Below are positions 32,697-41,545 of a stretch of 64,000 nucleotides of DNA, piece after piece. The stretch's first letter is position 1. Each line of letters begins with the position of its first letter. Made by a program: the position numbers and the translations under genes. The notes under the pieces are model-generated. The model searched no databases, was not told the origin of the DNA, and saw nothing but the letters and a program-made list of their open reading frames with translations. Source of the DNA: Stenotrophomonas rhizophila (GTDB lineage: Bacteria; Pseudomonadota; Gammaproteobacteria; Xanthomonadales; Xanthomonadaceae); NCBI RefSeq assembly GCF_000661955.1, contig NZ_CP007597.1:1481605-1545604 (forward strand), written 5' to 3'.

Positions 32697-35078
32697 ATGA
32701 AATTCTCTGAAAACTGGCTGCGCAGCCACGTTCCCACCTCGGTCTCGCGCGACGAACTCGGCGCGGTGCTGACCGCCATCGGCCTGGAAGTGGAAGAGGT
32801 CACCGCGCTCGGCGTGGGCCTGGACCACGTGGTGGTGGCGCGCATCGTGTCGGCCGAGCGCCATCCCGAAGCCGACCGCCTGCAGATCTGCCAGGTCGAT
32901 GCCGGGCAGGGCGAGCACCTGCAGATCGTGTGCGGCGCGCCGAACGCGCGCCCGGGCCTGGTTGCGCCGCTGGCGATGATCGGTGCGCAGATCGGCGAGC
33001 TGAAGATCAAGCCGGCCAAGCTGCGCGGCGTGGACTCCAACGGCATGCTGTGTTCGGCCAAGGAGCTGGGCCTGGACAGCGACGCGTCCGGTCTGTTCGA
33101 GCTGCCCGATGACGCGCCGGTCGGCCAGACCCTGGTGGAGTACCTGGGGCTGCCCGACGCCAGCATCGAGATCAAGCTGACCCCCAACCGCGCCGACTGC
33201 TTCAGCATCCGCGGCATCGCCTTCGACGTGGCCGCTGCATGCGCCAGCGAAGTGGTGCCGTTCGACGCAGCCCCGGTTGCGGCGGTGGGTACCCGCGAAT
33301 TGACGATCGACCTGGCGGCCGGTGCCGAAGCGCCGCGCTACGTGGGCCGTGTCATCGAAGGCATCAACGCACGCGCCGCCACCCCGTTGTGGATGGCCGA
33401 GCGCCTGCGCCGCAGCGGCGTGCGGCCGGTGTCGCTGCTGGTGGACATCACCCAGTACGTGATGCTGGAACTGGGCCAGCCGATGCACGCCTTCGACCTG
33501 GGCACCCTGCAGGGCCGCATCGGCGTGCGTCGCTCGCGCGCCGGTGAGGCGCTGAAGCTGCTCGATGGCCGCGATGCCGCGCTGGACGACAGCTTCTTGG
33601 TCATCACCGACGCCGATCGCCCGATCGCGCTGGCCGGCCTGATGGGCGGCTTCGACACCCGCGTCACCGACGACACCACCGCCGTGTTCCTGGAGGCCGC
33701 GCATTTCGCGCCCGCCGCGATCATGGGCCGTGGCCGCAAGCTGGGCCTGCACACCGACGCCGGCCACCGCTTCGAGCGTGGCGTGGACCCGGCCCTGCCG
33801 CGCACCGCGATCGAATACGCCACCCGCCTGGTGCTGGACCTGGCCGGTGGCACGCCCGCGCCGGTGACCGAAGCGGTCCGTGAGGCCGACCTGCCGGCGA
33901 CCGCCAGCATCGGCCTGCGCCGCACGCGCATCGCCCGCGTGCTCGGCATCCAGATCGCCGATGCCAACGTCGAGCGCATCCTGCGCGCGCTGGGCATGGA
34001 CGTGGTCGCCCACGCCGACGGCTGGCAGGTGACCGCGCCGAGCCGCCGCTTCGACATCGCCATCGAAGAAGACCTGATCGAAGAGCTGGCCCGTATCCAC
34101 GGCTACGAGCAGATTCCGACCACGCTGCCCGGCGGTGCCTCGCGCATCGCCATGCCCAGCGAGACCCGCCTGGACGACCTGAGCGTGCGCCGCCAGCTGG
34201 TGGCGCGCGACCTGCAGGAAACCATCAACTACGCCTTCGTCGATGCCGGTCTGCTCGGCCAGTGGCAGCTGCATGACGACGTGGTGGCGCTGGCCAACCC
34301 GCTGTCGGCCGAACTGGCGGTGATGCGCCCGTCGCTGCTGCCGGGCCTGGTGGCCACGCTGGGCCGCAACGCCGCGCGCCAGCTGGGCCGGGTGCGCCTG
34401 TTCGAGCTGGGCCGCAGCTTCCACCCGCAAGCAGGCGAGGGCACCCCGGCGCCGCTGGAGACCCAGCGCGTGGCCGCCGCCGTGTGTGGCGACGCCGACC
34501 CGCAGCAGTGGGGCCTGGCCACCCGCAAGGTCGATTTCCACGACCTCAAGGGTGACCTGGAATCGCTGGCGGCCGCCTCCGGCGCGGTGCTGACCTTCCA
34601 GCCCTCGCAGCGCCCCTACGGCCACCCGGCGCGTTCGGCCGAGGTGCTGCGCGATGGCGTCAGCCTGGGCTGGATCGGCCAGATCCACCCGCGCCTGGCC
34701 AAGGCCATGGACATCGACGTGGACGTGTTCGCCTTCGAGCTGGACCTGGCCCCGCTGGCCGCCCGCCAGCTGCCGCGTGCCACCGAGCTGTCGCGCTTCC
34801 CGTCGGTGCGCCGCGACCTGGCCTTCCTGGTGCCCGAAGCCGCCGCCTGGGCCGACCTGGAAGCCACCCTGCGCCGGGCCGTCGGGCCGCTGCTGCGGCA
34901 GGTGACCCTGTTCGACCGTTACGTCGGCCAGGGGGTCGAGCCGGGCTTCAAGAGTCTCGCTATGGGCTTGATTTTGCAGGACAAGTCGCGCACTCTGACG
35001 GACCGCGACGTGGAGTCGGTAGTGGCTGAGGCTGTCTCTGCCATGGAGCGTGAACACCACGCCCGGATCCGCGGTTGA
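32697..35078 (+). CDS. pheT: phenylalanine--tRNA ligase beta subunit
   Basis: 793 residues, normal. Starts [21 protein letters not shown]. An OB/EMAP-like domain lies at about 40-150 ([33 protein letters not shown]). B3/B4 editing domain ([21 protein letters not shown]), B5 ([21 protein letters not shown]), catalytic-like core and a C-terminal ferredoxin-fold anticodon-binding domain ([33 protein letters not shown]). ihfA begins 25 bases after the stop. Confidence 0.97.
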   Translation: MKFSENWLRSHVPTSVSRDELGAVLTAIGLEVEEVTALGVGLDHVVVARIVSAERHPEADRLQICQVDAGQGEHLQIVCGAPNARPGLVAPLAMIGAQIGELKIKPAKLRGVDSNGMLCSAKELGLDSDASGLFELPDDAPVGQTLVEYLGLPDASIEIKLTPNRADCFSIRGIAFDVAAACASEVVPFDAAPVAAVGTRELTIDLAAGAEAPRYVGRVIEGINARAATPLWMAERLRRSGVRPVSLLVDITQYVMLELGQPMHAFDLGTLQGRIGVRRSRAGEALKLLDGRDAALDDSFLVITDADRPIALAGLMGGFDTRVTDDTTAVFLEAAHFAPAAIMGRGRKLGLHTDAGHRFERGVDPALPRTAIEYATRLVLDLAGGTPAPVTEAVREADLPATASIGLRRTRIARVLGIQIADANVERILRALGMDVVAHADGWQVTAPSRRFDIAIEEDLIEELARIHGYEQIPTTLPGGASRIAMPSETRLDDLSVRRQLVARDLQETINYAFVDAGLLGQWQLHDDVVALANPLSAELAVMRPSLLPGLVATLGRNAARQLGRVRLFELGRSFHPQAGEGTPAPLETQRVAAAVCGDADPQQWGLATRKVDFHDLKGDLESLAAASGAVLTFQPSQRPYGHPARSAEVLRDGVSLGWIGQIHPRLAKAMDIDVDVFAFELDLAPLAARQLPRATELSRFPSVRRDLAFLVPEAAAWADLEATLRRAVGPLLRQVTLFDRYVGQGVEPGFKSLAMGLILQDKSRTLTDRDVESVVAEAVSAMEREHHARIRG

Positions 35079-35103
35079 GCGGGCAGCATGGGGGGTAGCA
35101 GGA

Positions 35104-35403
35104 ATGGCATTGACCAAGGCTGAGATGGCCGAAAAGCTGTTCGACGAAGTGGGTCTGAACAAGCGCGAAGCCAAGGAATTTGTCGACGCGTTCTTCGATG
35201 TGTTGCGTGAGGCATTGGAACAGGGACGTCAGGTGAAGCTGTCCGGCTTCGGTAACTTCGACCTGCGGCGCAAGAACCAGCGCCCGGGTCGCAACCCGAA
35301 AACCGGTGAGGAAATTCCGATTTCCGCCCGTACGGTGGTCACCTTCCGTCCGGGCCAGAAGCTCAAGGAAAGGGTAGAGGCATATGCTGGATCCGGGCAG
35401 TAA
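35104..35403 (+). CDS. ihfA: integration host factor alpha subunit
   Basis: 99 residues. Sequence-specific DNA-bending protein, heterodimer with Ihf[31 protein letters not shown] is the HU-fold dimerisation part; [28 protein letters not shown] contains the DNA-intercalating arm with its Pro. The start at 35104 (after GGGGGTAGCAGGA) is preferred over upstream in-frame positions overlapping pheT. Its 3' end overlaps the next gene by 20 bases. Confidence 0.96.
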   Translation: MALTKAEMAEKLFDEVGLNKREAKEFVDAFFDVLREALEQGRQVKLSGFGNFDLRRKNQRPGRNPKTGEEIPISARTVVTFRPGQKLKERVEAYAGSGQ

Positions 35404-35740
35404 CCGCGAACTTCCGCCGATACCGGCAAAGCGCTACTTCACCATTGGTGAAGTGAGCGAGCTTTGCGATGTCAAACCGCACGTGCTGCGCTACTGGGAA
35501 ACCGAGTTTCCCAGCCTGGAGCCGGCCAAGCGCCGCGGCAACCGTCGCTACTACCAGCGCCACGACGTGCTGATGGTGCGGCAGATCCGCGGCCTGCTCT
35601 ACGAGCAGGGCTACACCATCGGCGGCGCACGCCTGCGCCTGGAAGGTGCCGGTGCCCGCGACGAATCGACGCTGAGCAACCAGATCATCAAGCAGACGCG
35701 GATGGAGCTGGAAGAAGTGCTGCAATTGCTTCGTCGCTGA
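35384..35740 (+). CDS. MerR family transcriptional regulator downstream of ihfA
   Basis: 118 residues. MerR helix-turn-helix and wing: [22 protein letters not shown], then [36 protein letters not shown]-terminal helix of about 30 residues ([21 protein letters not shown]) probably forms the dimer coiled coil. There is no metal-binding cysteine cluster, so a heavy-metal sensor is unlikely. The position directly after ihfA, overlapping it, is common in gammaproteobacteria; the ligand is unknown. Confidence 0.92.
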   Translation: MLDPGSNRELPPIPAKRYFTIGEVSELCDVKPHVLRYWETEFPSLEPAKRRGNRRYYQRHDVLMVRQIRGLLYEQGYTIGGARLRLEGAGARDESTLSNQIIKQTRMELEEVLQLLRR

Positions 35741-35762
35741 ACAAATCCACTGATAAAACCGT

Positions 35763-35768
35763 TATACT
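35763..35768 (+). promoter_or_regulatory. -10 box of tRNA-Pro
   Basis: TATACT lies 40 bases before the tRNA, followed by a GC-rich stretch TCGGCCCGCTGAG resembling a stringent discriminator. No clear -35 is seen. Confidence 0.4.
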
Positions 35769-35807
35769 CGTCGGCCCGCTGAGAGGCGGGGACAGTACCA
35801 GCATCAT

Positions 35808-35884
35808 CGGGGCGTAGCGCAGCCTGGTAGCGCATCTGCCTGGGGGGCAGAGGGTCGTCGGTTCAAATCCGGCCGTCCCGACCA
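35808..35884 (+). tRNA. tRNA-Pro (GGG)
   Basis: 77 bases with encoded CCA. Acceptor CGGGGCG pairs with CGTCCCG (one G-T). The anticodon loop CTGGGGG gives anticodon GGG for CCC/CCT codons. T-arm GGTTCAAATCC. No duplicate of its 3' end is seen downstream, so there is no sign of an integrated element here. Confidence 0.97.
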
Positions 35885-35900
35885 TTGTTGGTAACAGATC

Positions 35901-35933
35901 AAGGGCTTGCACAGCGATGTGCGGGCCCTTTTT
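35901..35933 (+). terminator. terminator of tRNA-Pro
   Basis: AAGGGCTTGCAC / GTGCGGGCCCTT stem with two internal non-Watson-Crick positions, loop AGCGAT, followed by TTTCG. Confidence 0.75.
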
Positions 35934-35991
35934 CGTTGTGCGTGCGCATGCCGGTGCCGGGTCGCTCGCGGGCGGTGGCATGAACGAAGAC

Positions 35992-36017
35992 GGGGCGCGA
36001 AATCTCGTTCGCGCCCC
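35992..36017 (-). terminator. hairpin serving the minus-strand gene at 36058
   Basis: Perfect 10-bp stem GGGGCGCGAA / TTCGCGCCCC with loop ATCTCG, 40 bases past the stop codon of the convergent gene. The T-tract is poor on either strand. Confidence 0.5.
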
Positions 36018-36057
36018 TTGTGTATGACCGGGAAAAGCGGTCAATACGCCGCCTGCA

Positions 36058-36954
36058 TCATCTACGGCCCGAGCAGAGCAGTTCCCAGCGCATATGCTCG
36101 GCGAAGTACGTGTTGGAACACACCAACTCGATATCGCCTTGGGTGAAGCTGGTTCGAATGCCCAGGTCGAACGCATAGCGACTGAAGTCCATGTAGGCAG
36201 CGCTTCCGATGCCGCCGGGGAACTCGTAGACGGTGGGCTGTCCGTCCTTGGCGAAGTCCTCCTTTTTCAATGGAATGGGATTGCCGTGCATGTCTTGGGC
36301 GCTTTCAGGAATGGCCACCCACGTTTTCAGGTCATTGCTGTAGGTTGCGCGGATCTTCGAGCCGTCCGGGAAATTGATCACGGTGACCGGTCGGCCGCCG
36401 TCCATGGTCAGGATGGGTGTTTTGACCGCATTGACGAACGATATCCAGGCAACATAGGTTTTCGCTGCCAACGACGCATCAAGCCTTTCCATGACATTGT
36501 TCATCTTGCCGGGGCTTTGAATCCCTTCGTACGCATTTGCAGGCAAGGGTTTTCCGGGGTCTTGCGCGGGCGCTGCCTGACGCGCCTGCATGGCCAGGCC
36601 GCCCTGGCGCTCAAAGCTCCACGACCCCGAGTCGACGTAGTACTGCATGTCGAGTGAGCGGCCATTGGCGTGCCAAAAACCGACCAACGCGACGAAGTAG
36701 TCTTCAAGCGCCTGGTCGACCGGCATTTCGTACATCTTCGTATTGGGTGTAATGACGAATTTGTGGATCTCGCCCGTAGAGACGCTGAAGATTGCGACGC
36801 CGCCGAAATCGATCGCTCGCCTCGCTTCCTCCTGCATTTCCACCAGCGAACATCCCTCGCAGGGGAAACTGGCGATTTCCGCCTGGGCGTGGACAGTTGT
36901 GGCGGCAAGCAAAAGGCACGCGCCGGTGATTACGTTGATGAGTGTTCGGGACAC
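36058..36954 (-). CDS. secreted protein of unknown function
   Basis: 298 residues, GTG start placed 6 bases after AGGAA. Signal peptide LINVITGACLLLAATTVHA with cleavage before QAEIASFP. Two Cys close together follow (FPCEGCS) and two near the end (LVCSNTYF, LLCSGRR), consistent with periplasmic disulfides. I recognise no domain. Codon and base composition are less GC-rich than the neighbours, which suggests later acquisition. The 80-residue membrane gene lies 9 bases upstream on the same strand, so the two are probably co-transcribed. Confidence 0.75.
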   Translation of the reverse strand: MSRTLINVITGACLLLAATTVHAQAEIASFPCEGCSLVEMQEEARRAIDFGGVAIFSVSTGEIHKFVITPNTKMYEMPVDQALEDYFVALVGFWHANGRSLDMQYYVDSGSWSFERQGGLAMQARQAAPAQDPGKPLPANAYEGIQSPGKMNNVMERLDASLAAKTYVAWISFVNAVKTPILTMDGGRPVTVINFPDGSKIRATYSNDLKTWVAIPESAQDMHGNPIPLKKEDFAKDGQPTVYEFPGGIGSAAYMDFSRYAFDLGIRTSFTQGDIELVCSNTYFAEHMRWELLCSGRR

Positions 36955-36963
36955 GATTCATTC

Positions 36964-37206
36964 CTATATGGACACGTTGGGTAGGAAATGAATGACGACT
37001 CTGGCTAGGGCAGCAATGCTGAGCGCAATCGATACGGCCCGGGTAACGCGATTCATTGGCCCCGGTCGAAAGGGCATCCACCCCATCAGCAGAAGGGTTA
37101 CAGCCGCAAATACGATCACTTGCGGGCCAGTTGCCATCATCGCCAGGCAGAAACTGATGAAGGCGAATAGCGAAAGTACGAGCTCGATATAGGTTCGATT
37201 GGTCAT
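36964..37206 (-). CDS. small two- to three-helix membrane protein, unknown
   Basis: 80 residues from ATG 37206: TYIELVLSLFAFISFCLAMMA, VIVFAAVTLLLMGWMPF and VSIALSIAALARVVIHFLP are hydrophobic. In-frame starts further up (to 37392) would add a basic, low-complexity N-terminus; neither start has a strong ribosome site. It is paired with the secreted protein at 36058 in a lower-GC patch. No function can be proposed. Confidence 0.6.
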   Translation of the reverse strand: MTNRTYIELVLSLFAFISFCLAMMATGPQVIVFAAVTLLLMGWMPFRPGPMNRVTRAVSIALSIAALARVVIHFLPNVSI

Positions 37207-37453
37207 CGTCTGGGCACGTTGCTGCAGAAGTGGCTGGGCCATCCATGGCCGTGGAGGTAGCAACCTCCACAGCACGTCAATCGTAACACGACTCATTCGC
37301 ATTAATGGGGTGCGAAAGACACCGGTTCGATGGGGCCGATGCGGTGTCGCGACTTGCTGCGTGGGAGGATTGGCCATCGCACGTTTCAGCATTTACCATA
37401 GGCCCACTCGTACTACCGCGGCTGCTGAACCCGGTACTCACGAGAACACGACC

Positions 37454-37654
37454 ATGGAAATGGAAAGAAACCGCGCCTGGCGCCGTTCGCAGGCCCGCAA
37501 GTGCGGCGGCGACCGCATTGCGCATGTCATGAAGTTCAAGCCCGAAAAGAACTGGAAGCTGCTGTATACCCGCCCGTGCAAGCTGATGCGTGCCCGCCAG
37601 CTGGGCATCAGCTATCCGATCCGCAGCACGCGCCAGTTGCTGGACCAGCAATGA
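37454..37654 (+). CDS. small basic protein, unknown, coupled to a phosphatase-like gene
   Basis: 66 residues, very rich in Arg and Lys (EMERNRAWRRSQARKCGGDR; KFKPEKNWKLLYTRPCKLMRAR). Its TGA overlaps the ATG of the next gene (ATGA), so translation is coupled. Two Cys are present but no recognised metal or nucleic-acid motif. The positive charge could suit nucleic-acid binding, but that is a guess. Confidence 0.65.
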   Translation: MEMERNRAWRRSQARKCGGDRIAHVMKFKPEKNWKLLYTRPCKLMRARQLGISYPIRSTRQLLDQQ

Positions 37655-37992
37655 CCCACCTGCTGTTCGTCTGCAGCCGCAACCAGTTGCGCAGCCCTAC
37701 CGGTGAAGCGGTCTGGCAGCCGCGTGCGGGATTCACTGCGCGTTCGGCGGGCACCAGCCCGCATGCACGCAGACCCATCGGCCCAGCGGATATCCGCTGG
37801 GCCGATGTCATCTTCGTGATGGAGCCAAAGCACCAGCACCGGCTGCAGGCGGCGTATGCGCGCCTGCTGGCTTACAAGCGGCTGCACTGCCTCGATATTC
37901 CCGATGATTACCGCTACATGGACCCGGCCTTGGTGGCGTTGCTCGACGACCGGGTGGCGCGGTATCTGGCCGGCGACAGCGCGACACGCTGA
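37651..37992 (+). CDS. low-molecular-weight protein tyrosine phosphatase-like protein
   Basis: 113 residues. The N-terminal LLFVCSRNQLRSPTGE has the C-x5-R-S phosphate loop of LMW phosphatases (Cys8, Arg14), and ADVIFVMEPKHQHRL matches the following strand and helix. HCLDIPDDYRYMDPALVALL gives the DP(D)-type loop region with candidate general acid. It is shorter than typical 150-residue LMW-PTPs, lacking part of the middle. Substrate unknown; it could be protein phosphotyrosine or an arsenate-reductase-like role. Confidence 0.8.
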   Translation: MTHLLFVCSRNQLRSPTGEAVWQPRAGFTARSAGTSPHARRPIGPADIRWADVIFVMEPKHQHRLQAAYARLLAYKRLHCLDIPDDYRYMDPALVALLDDRVARYLAGDSATR

Positions 37993-38010
37993 GCCGGCGA
38001 TAGCGCGCGA

Positions 38011-38595
38011 TCAGTGGTTGGCGGCACCCGGCATCGGGTCGTCGTAGGTAAACCCGACCAGGCACTCGCGCAGGGCATCGATCTCCGCCATGCCGCTCTC
38101 AACCAGACCACCGCCCAGCGCCTGCAGCCAGTACCCGTCGGCGGCCAGCCGCGCCACCCGCAACCGGGGGGCACTACGTTCGGCCGGCACCTGGGCCAGG
38201 CGCTCATCCAGCCAGCGGCGCCACAGCGCGGCAAACGCCGGTTCCACCAGCGCACTCAACGAGAAACGTGCCCAGTTGGCGTCTTCGGCGTGCATGGCCT
38301 CGAAGGTGGCGCGGACGTAGGCGCGGGTGAAGCGACCGTGCGGCACCGGATCCGTCGCGACAAGCACATCCAGCGCATCCCCGAAGCGTGCCAGGCACTC
38401 GGCATACGCCGCTTCCAGCAGGTCCTGGCGGTTGGCGAAGTGGTGGAACAGCGCGCCCTTGCTGACCCCGGCGCGGTCGGCAACCGAGAGCACCGTGACA
38501 TTGCCCAGGCCGTGCAGCATCGCTTCCTGCACCGCTGCATCGAGCAGGGCCGCGCGCACCAGCACCGGCTGCCGGCGTCGTCGGGTGGCGTCCAT
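38011..38595 (-). CDS. TetR family repressor, partner of the SMR transporter
   Basis: 194 residues from ATG 38595, which overlaps the SMR gene stop. N-terminal HTH: LLDAAVQEAMLHGLGNVTVLSVADRAGVSKGALFHHFANRQDLLEA. The ligand domain has DPVPHGRFTRAYVRATFEAM and VARLAADGYWLQALGGG. It probably binds the ATACCG-N6-CGGTAT palindrome ahead of the SMR gene and represses both. A stand-alone protein at 44328 resembles its C-terminal domain. Confidence 0.92.
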   Translation of the reverse strand: MDATRRRRQPVLVRAALLDAAVQEAMLHGLGNVTVLSVADRAGVSKGALFHHFANRQDLLEAAYAECLARFGDALDVLVATDPVPHGRFTRAYVRATFEAMHAEDANWARFSLSALVEPAFAALWRRWLDERLAQVPAERSAPRLRVARLAADGYWLQALGGGLVESGMAEIDALRECLVGFTYDDPMPGAANH

Positions 38596-38939
38596 CAGTG
38601 TGCCGCCGCTTTGGAGAACGCGTTGATCATGACCACCCCGCCGACGATCATCGCCACCCCGGTGATGGCCTGCCAATCCAGGCTCTGCTTGAACACCGTG
38701 ACGCTGATGATCAGGGTGAGCACGATGCCCACGCCGCCCCAGATCGCATAGGCGATGCCCAGCGGCAGCGCCTTCAGCGCATGGCTGAGCAGGTAGAAGG
38801 ACACCACGTAGCACAGCGCCATGCTCAGGGTGGGGCCAAGTTTGGTGAACTGTGCGGTCTTCTGCAGCAGCATTGTGCCGGTGACTTCGGCGACGATCGC
38901 GCCCGACAGGAACAGATACGCGGTGACCAAGGGTGACAT
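38595..38939 (-). CDS. small multidrug resistance (SMR) efflux protein, EmrE/QacE-like
   Basis: 114 residues, four transmembrane helices. The helix-1 membrane glutamate is present (E18 in GAIVAEVTGTMLL), as are YAIWGGVGIVLTLIISVTVF in helix 3 and VAMIVGGVVMINAFS in helix 4. It is the first gene of a two-gene unit with the TetR repressor. Substrates are likely quaternary ammonium or other cationic compounds by family, but other SMR proteins export guanidinium or polyamines. Confidence 0.9.
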   Translation of the reverse strand: MSPLVTAYLFLSGAIVAEVTGTMLLQKTAQFTKLGPTLSMALCYVVSFYLLSHALKALPLGIAYAIWGGVGIVLTLIISVTVFKQSLDWQAITGVAMIVGGVVMINAFSKAAAH

Positions 38940-38956
38940 GGGTTTCTTCCAGTTAG

Positions 38957-38974
38957 ATACCGACCGGGCGGTAT
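38957..38974 (-). promoter_or_regulatory. TetR operator upstream of the SMR gene
   Basis: The perfect inverted repeat ATACCG-ACCGGG-CGGTAT lies 18 bases before the SMR start codon. It closely resembles TACCGACCGGTCGGTA-type operators of TetR regulators. Confidence 0.7.
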
Positions 38975-39104
38975 GTTACTTGTTGGTGCGGTGAATGGTA
39001 TCTGATTGAACTGCCTCCCATGGCGTTGTCGGTCCGGCCCAGGCACCCATCCGGGCACCGCCTTCGCGGCGCGGTACAGGGCGTGTTTGCCGCTACCATG
39101 GCGC

Positions 39105-39416
39105 ATGAACCCCACCCCCGATAACGCGAGCGCCCCCCGGCTGCTCGGTTTTGACGTACCCGGTCTTCAGGCCACGGTTGACCCCGCCGAAGACGAGGCG
39201 ATCGTTGCCTTGCTCGATGTGGAACCCTCGGCCCGCTGGCTGCAGGTGTTCCATCGCCGCGTCGACGCCTTGAAGGGGGAGCTGGGGCTGGCGCGCGTCC
39301 AGATGGACGGCCGCAGCATCCGCTTCTTCGGTTCCGTTGCCGACAGCCGACGCCTGGCCAATGAGATTGCCGGGCTGATCAAGGACATCGCCCAGGAACT
39401 GTCCAGCCCGCCGTGA
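39105..39416 (+). CDS. conserved hypothetical protein
   Basis: 103 residues from ATG 39105 (ATG 39098 is in another frame). Small acidic N-terminus, then LQVFHRRVDALKGELGLARVQMDGRSIRFFGS and a helical end LANEIAGLIKDIAQELSS. No signal peptide, membrane segment or recognised domain. Good third-position GC and codon bias make it a likely real gene. It converges on the Lrp-like gene. Confidence 0.6.
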   Translation: MNPTPDNASAPRLLGFDVPGLQATVDPAEDEAIVALLDVEPSARWLQVFHRRVDALKGELGLARVQMDGRSIRFFGSVADSRRLANEIAGLIKDIAQELSSPP

Positions 39417-39443
39417 CACCGGCGGTACGGGCCGGTAACAGCG

Positions 39444-39905
39444 TCAGCGCGCCAGCAGCGGCAGCGGCCGGTCCACCACCACCTCTTTCATCACCAGCGT
39501 CGAGGTCAGCCGCTGCACGCCGGGCAGCGCAGACAGGTGCTCGTCATAGAGCAGGCGGAAGGCGGGCAGGTCGCGGGTGACCACGTGCAGCAGGTAGTCC
39601 GGGTCGCCGAACAGGCGCTGCGCCTGCAGTACCTGCGGCACCTCGGCCACGGCCTGCTCGAACGCTTCCACCGCGCGCCGGTCACCGTCGCGCAGGGTGA
39701 TGAACACCAGGGTCGAAAACTTCAGTCCCAGCGCGGCCGGGTCGAGCTCGGCGCGGTAGCCCCGGATCGCCCCGGACTGCTCCAGCGCCCGCACGCGGCG
39801 GTGGCACGGCGAGATGCTCAGGCCGATCCGTTCGGCCAGTTCCGTGACGGTGAGCCGCCCATCTTTCTGCAGCTCGGCAAGAATACGGCGGTCGGTGTCG
39901 TCCAT
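39444..39905 (-). CDS. Lrp/AsnC family transcriptional regulator
   Basis: 153 residues from ATG 39905. N-terminal HTH (MDDTDRRILAELQKDGRLTVTELAERIGLS, then CHRRVRALEQSGAIRGYRAEL) and C-terminal RAM domain (FSTLVFITLRDGD; LFGDPDYLLHVVTRDLPAFRLLYDEHLSALPGVQRL). Divergent from the LysE-type exporter 116 bases away. The pairing suggests it senses an amino acid and controls that exporter, as LrpC/LysE-type pairs do elsewhere. Confidence 0.92.
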   Translation of the reverse strand: MDDTDRRILAELQKDGRLTVTELAERIGLSISPCHRRVRALEQSGAIRGYRAELDPAALGLKFSTLVFITLRDGDRRAVEAFEQAVAEVPQVLQAQRLFGDPDYLLHVVTRDLPAFRLLYDEHLSALPGVQRLTSTLVMKEVVVDRPLPLLAR

Positions 39906-40021
39906 GCGCAAGAGTTTCCTCCTGCAGCGTGTTGCGTGGCAAGTAATTGGAAGCACATTCCAGTGATGCGGGAATATTCTTCTGTCTGGCCAGCAGATAG
40001 CGGCAAGACCGCGTGGACCCC

Positions 40022-40639
40022 ATGCAACCCACTACCGTGGCCGCCTTCTGGGCGGTGTCGATCCTGCTGGTGCTCACCCCGGGCGCGGACTGGGCGCACG
40101 TGATCGCAGCGGGGCTGCGCGGGCGGGTGGTGGTGCCGGCGGTGGCCGGGCTGCTGTCCGGTCACCTGCTGATGATCGCCCTGGTAGCAGCCGGCGTGGG
40201 CGCGCTGCTGGCCCGCTTCCCGGTGGCGCTGCAGGCGCTCACCGTGGCCGGCGCGCTGTACCTGCTGTGGCTCGGCGTGGCACTGCTGCGCAACCCACCT
40301 GCGCCCGCAACGGGCGACGCGCATGCGGCATCGGGCTGGCGGCACTGGGCCGTGCGCGGCGCCTGCGTAAGCGGCCTGAATCCCAAGGTGATGCTGTTGT
40401 TCCTGGCCCTGCTGCCGCAGTTCATTTCGGTCGGTGCCGGGTGGGCGATGCCGGCGCAGATCCTGGCACTGGGCCTGGTGCATATCGCAAGTTGCGCGGT
40501 GGTGTACCTGGCCATCGGCTTCGGTGCCGGCGCGCTGCTGCGCACCCGACCGCGTGCGGCGCGCGTGGTCGGCCGCATTTCCGGTGCGGCGATGGTGATC
40601 ATCGCCGTGCTGTTGTTGTGCCGAACCACTACGATCTGA
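40022..40639 (+). CDS. LysE/RhtB family amino-acid exporter
   Basis: 205 residues with about six helices. AAFWAVSILLVLTPGADWAHVIAAGLRG is the family N-terminal signature, and CVSGLNPKVMLLFLALLPQFI is the second conserved block. The upstream GTG at 40013 would add three residues; no convincing ribosome site distinguishes them. Divergent from the Lrp-like regulator gene, with the panB-like gene 26 bases downstream, so an operon is possible. Substrate not predictable from sequence. Confidence 0.88.
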   Translation: MQPTTVAAFWAVSILLVLTPGADWAHVIAAGLRGRVVVPAVAGLLSGHLLMIALVAAGVGALLARFPVALQALTVAGALYLLWLGVALLRNPPAPATGDAHAASGWRHWAVRGACVSGLNPKVMLLFLALLPQFISVGAGWAMPAQILALGLVHIASCAVVYLAIGFGAGALLRTRPRAARVVGRISGAAMVIIAVLLLCRTTTI

Positions 40640-40665
40640 TCCCCCTCATGAAACAAGGACATGCC

Positions 40666-41517
40666 ATGACCGAACAGCTTCATCCGTACGCGAACTCGCC
40701 CAGCCCGCTGACCCAGGCAAAGCGCGTGCGCATTCCGCACCTGCAGGAGATGAAGGCACGCGGCGAGAAGTGGGCCATGCTCACCGCCTACGACATGTAC
40801 ACCGCGGCGATCTTCGAAGACGCCGGCATCCCGGTGCTGCTGATCGGCGATTCGGCGTCCAACAACGTGCTCGGCAATGACAGCCTGTTGCCGATCACCG
40901 TGGACGAACTGATGCCGCTGGTGCGTGCGGTGAGCCGCTGCACGCGACGCCCCCTGGTGATCGCCGACCTGCCGTTCGGCTCGTACCAGGCATCACCGGA
41001 ACAGTGCTTCCACACGGCGGTGCGCTTCATGAAGGAAGGCGGCGCGCACGCGGTCAAGCTGGAAGGCGGCATCGAGATGGTGCCGCAGGTGCGCAAGCTG
41101 GTCAGCTCGGGCATTCCGGTGATGGCGCATATTGGCTTCACGCCGCAGTCGGAGCATCAGCTGGGCGGGTTCCGCGTCCAGGGCCGTGGCGACAATGGCC
41201 CGGTGCTGGTGGAAGCGGCGCGCGCGCTGGAAGCGGCCGGTGCGTTCGCGGTGTTGATCGAGATGGTGCCGGCCGACGTGGCCGCGCAGATCACCGCGGC
41301 GGTTTCGGTGCCCACGGTGGGTATTGGCGCGGGCAGCGACTGCGATGCGCAGGTGCTGGTCTGGCAGGACATGGCCGGACTGCGCACCGGGCAGCTGCCG
41401 CGCTTCGTCAAGCAGTACGCCGACATGCATGGCCTGCTGCACAAGGCGGCCAGCGAGTTCGCCGCCGATGTGGAAGCAGGGGTCTTCCCGGGGCCGGAAC
41501 ACGCGTTCCAGTCGTAA
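40666..41517 (+). CDS. panB: 3-methyl-2-oxobutanoate hydroxymethyltransferase (PanB-like)
   Basis: 283 residues from ATG 40666 (ATG 40648 is possible). PanB makes ketopantoate from 2-ketoisovalerate and 5,10-methylene-THF in pantothenate synthesis. Motifs: MLTAYDMYTAAIFEDAGIPVLLIGDSASN (Mg/substrate site), AVKLEGGIEMV, HIGFTPQSEHQLGGFRVQG and VPTVGIGAGSDCDAQVLVWQDM. It follows an amino-acid exporter and is not beside panC or panD, so it may be a second, lone copy; the standard operon could be elsewhere in the genome. Confidence 0.9.
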   Translation: MTEQLHPYANSPSPLTQAKRVRIPHLQEMKARGEKWAMLTAYDMYTAAIFEDAGIPVLLIGDSASNNVLGNDSLLPITVDELMPLVRAVSRCTRRPLVIADLPFGSYQASPEQCFHTAVRFMKEGGAHAVKLEGGIEMVPQVRKLVSSGIPVMAHIGFTPQSEHQLGGFRVQGRGDNGPVLVEAARALEAAGAFAVLIEMVPADVAAQITAAVSVPTVGIGAGSDCDAQVLVWQDMAGLRTGQLPRFVKQYADMHGLLHKAASEFAADVEAGVFPGPEHAFQS

Positions 41518-41545
41518 CCGGCCAGGGCAGGGTTGCGCGCCCGTA

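Noticed and set aside
35808..37400. tRNA-Pro as integration site of a genomic island
   Set aside because: No repeated 3' tRNA end, integrase or mobility gene found, although composition is lower-GC.
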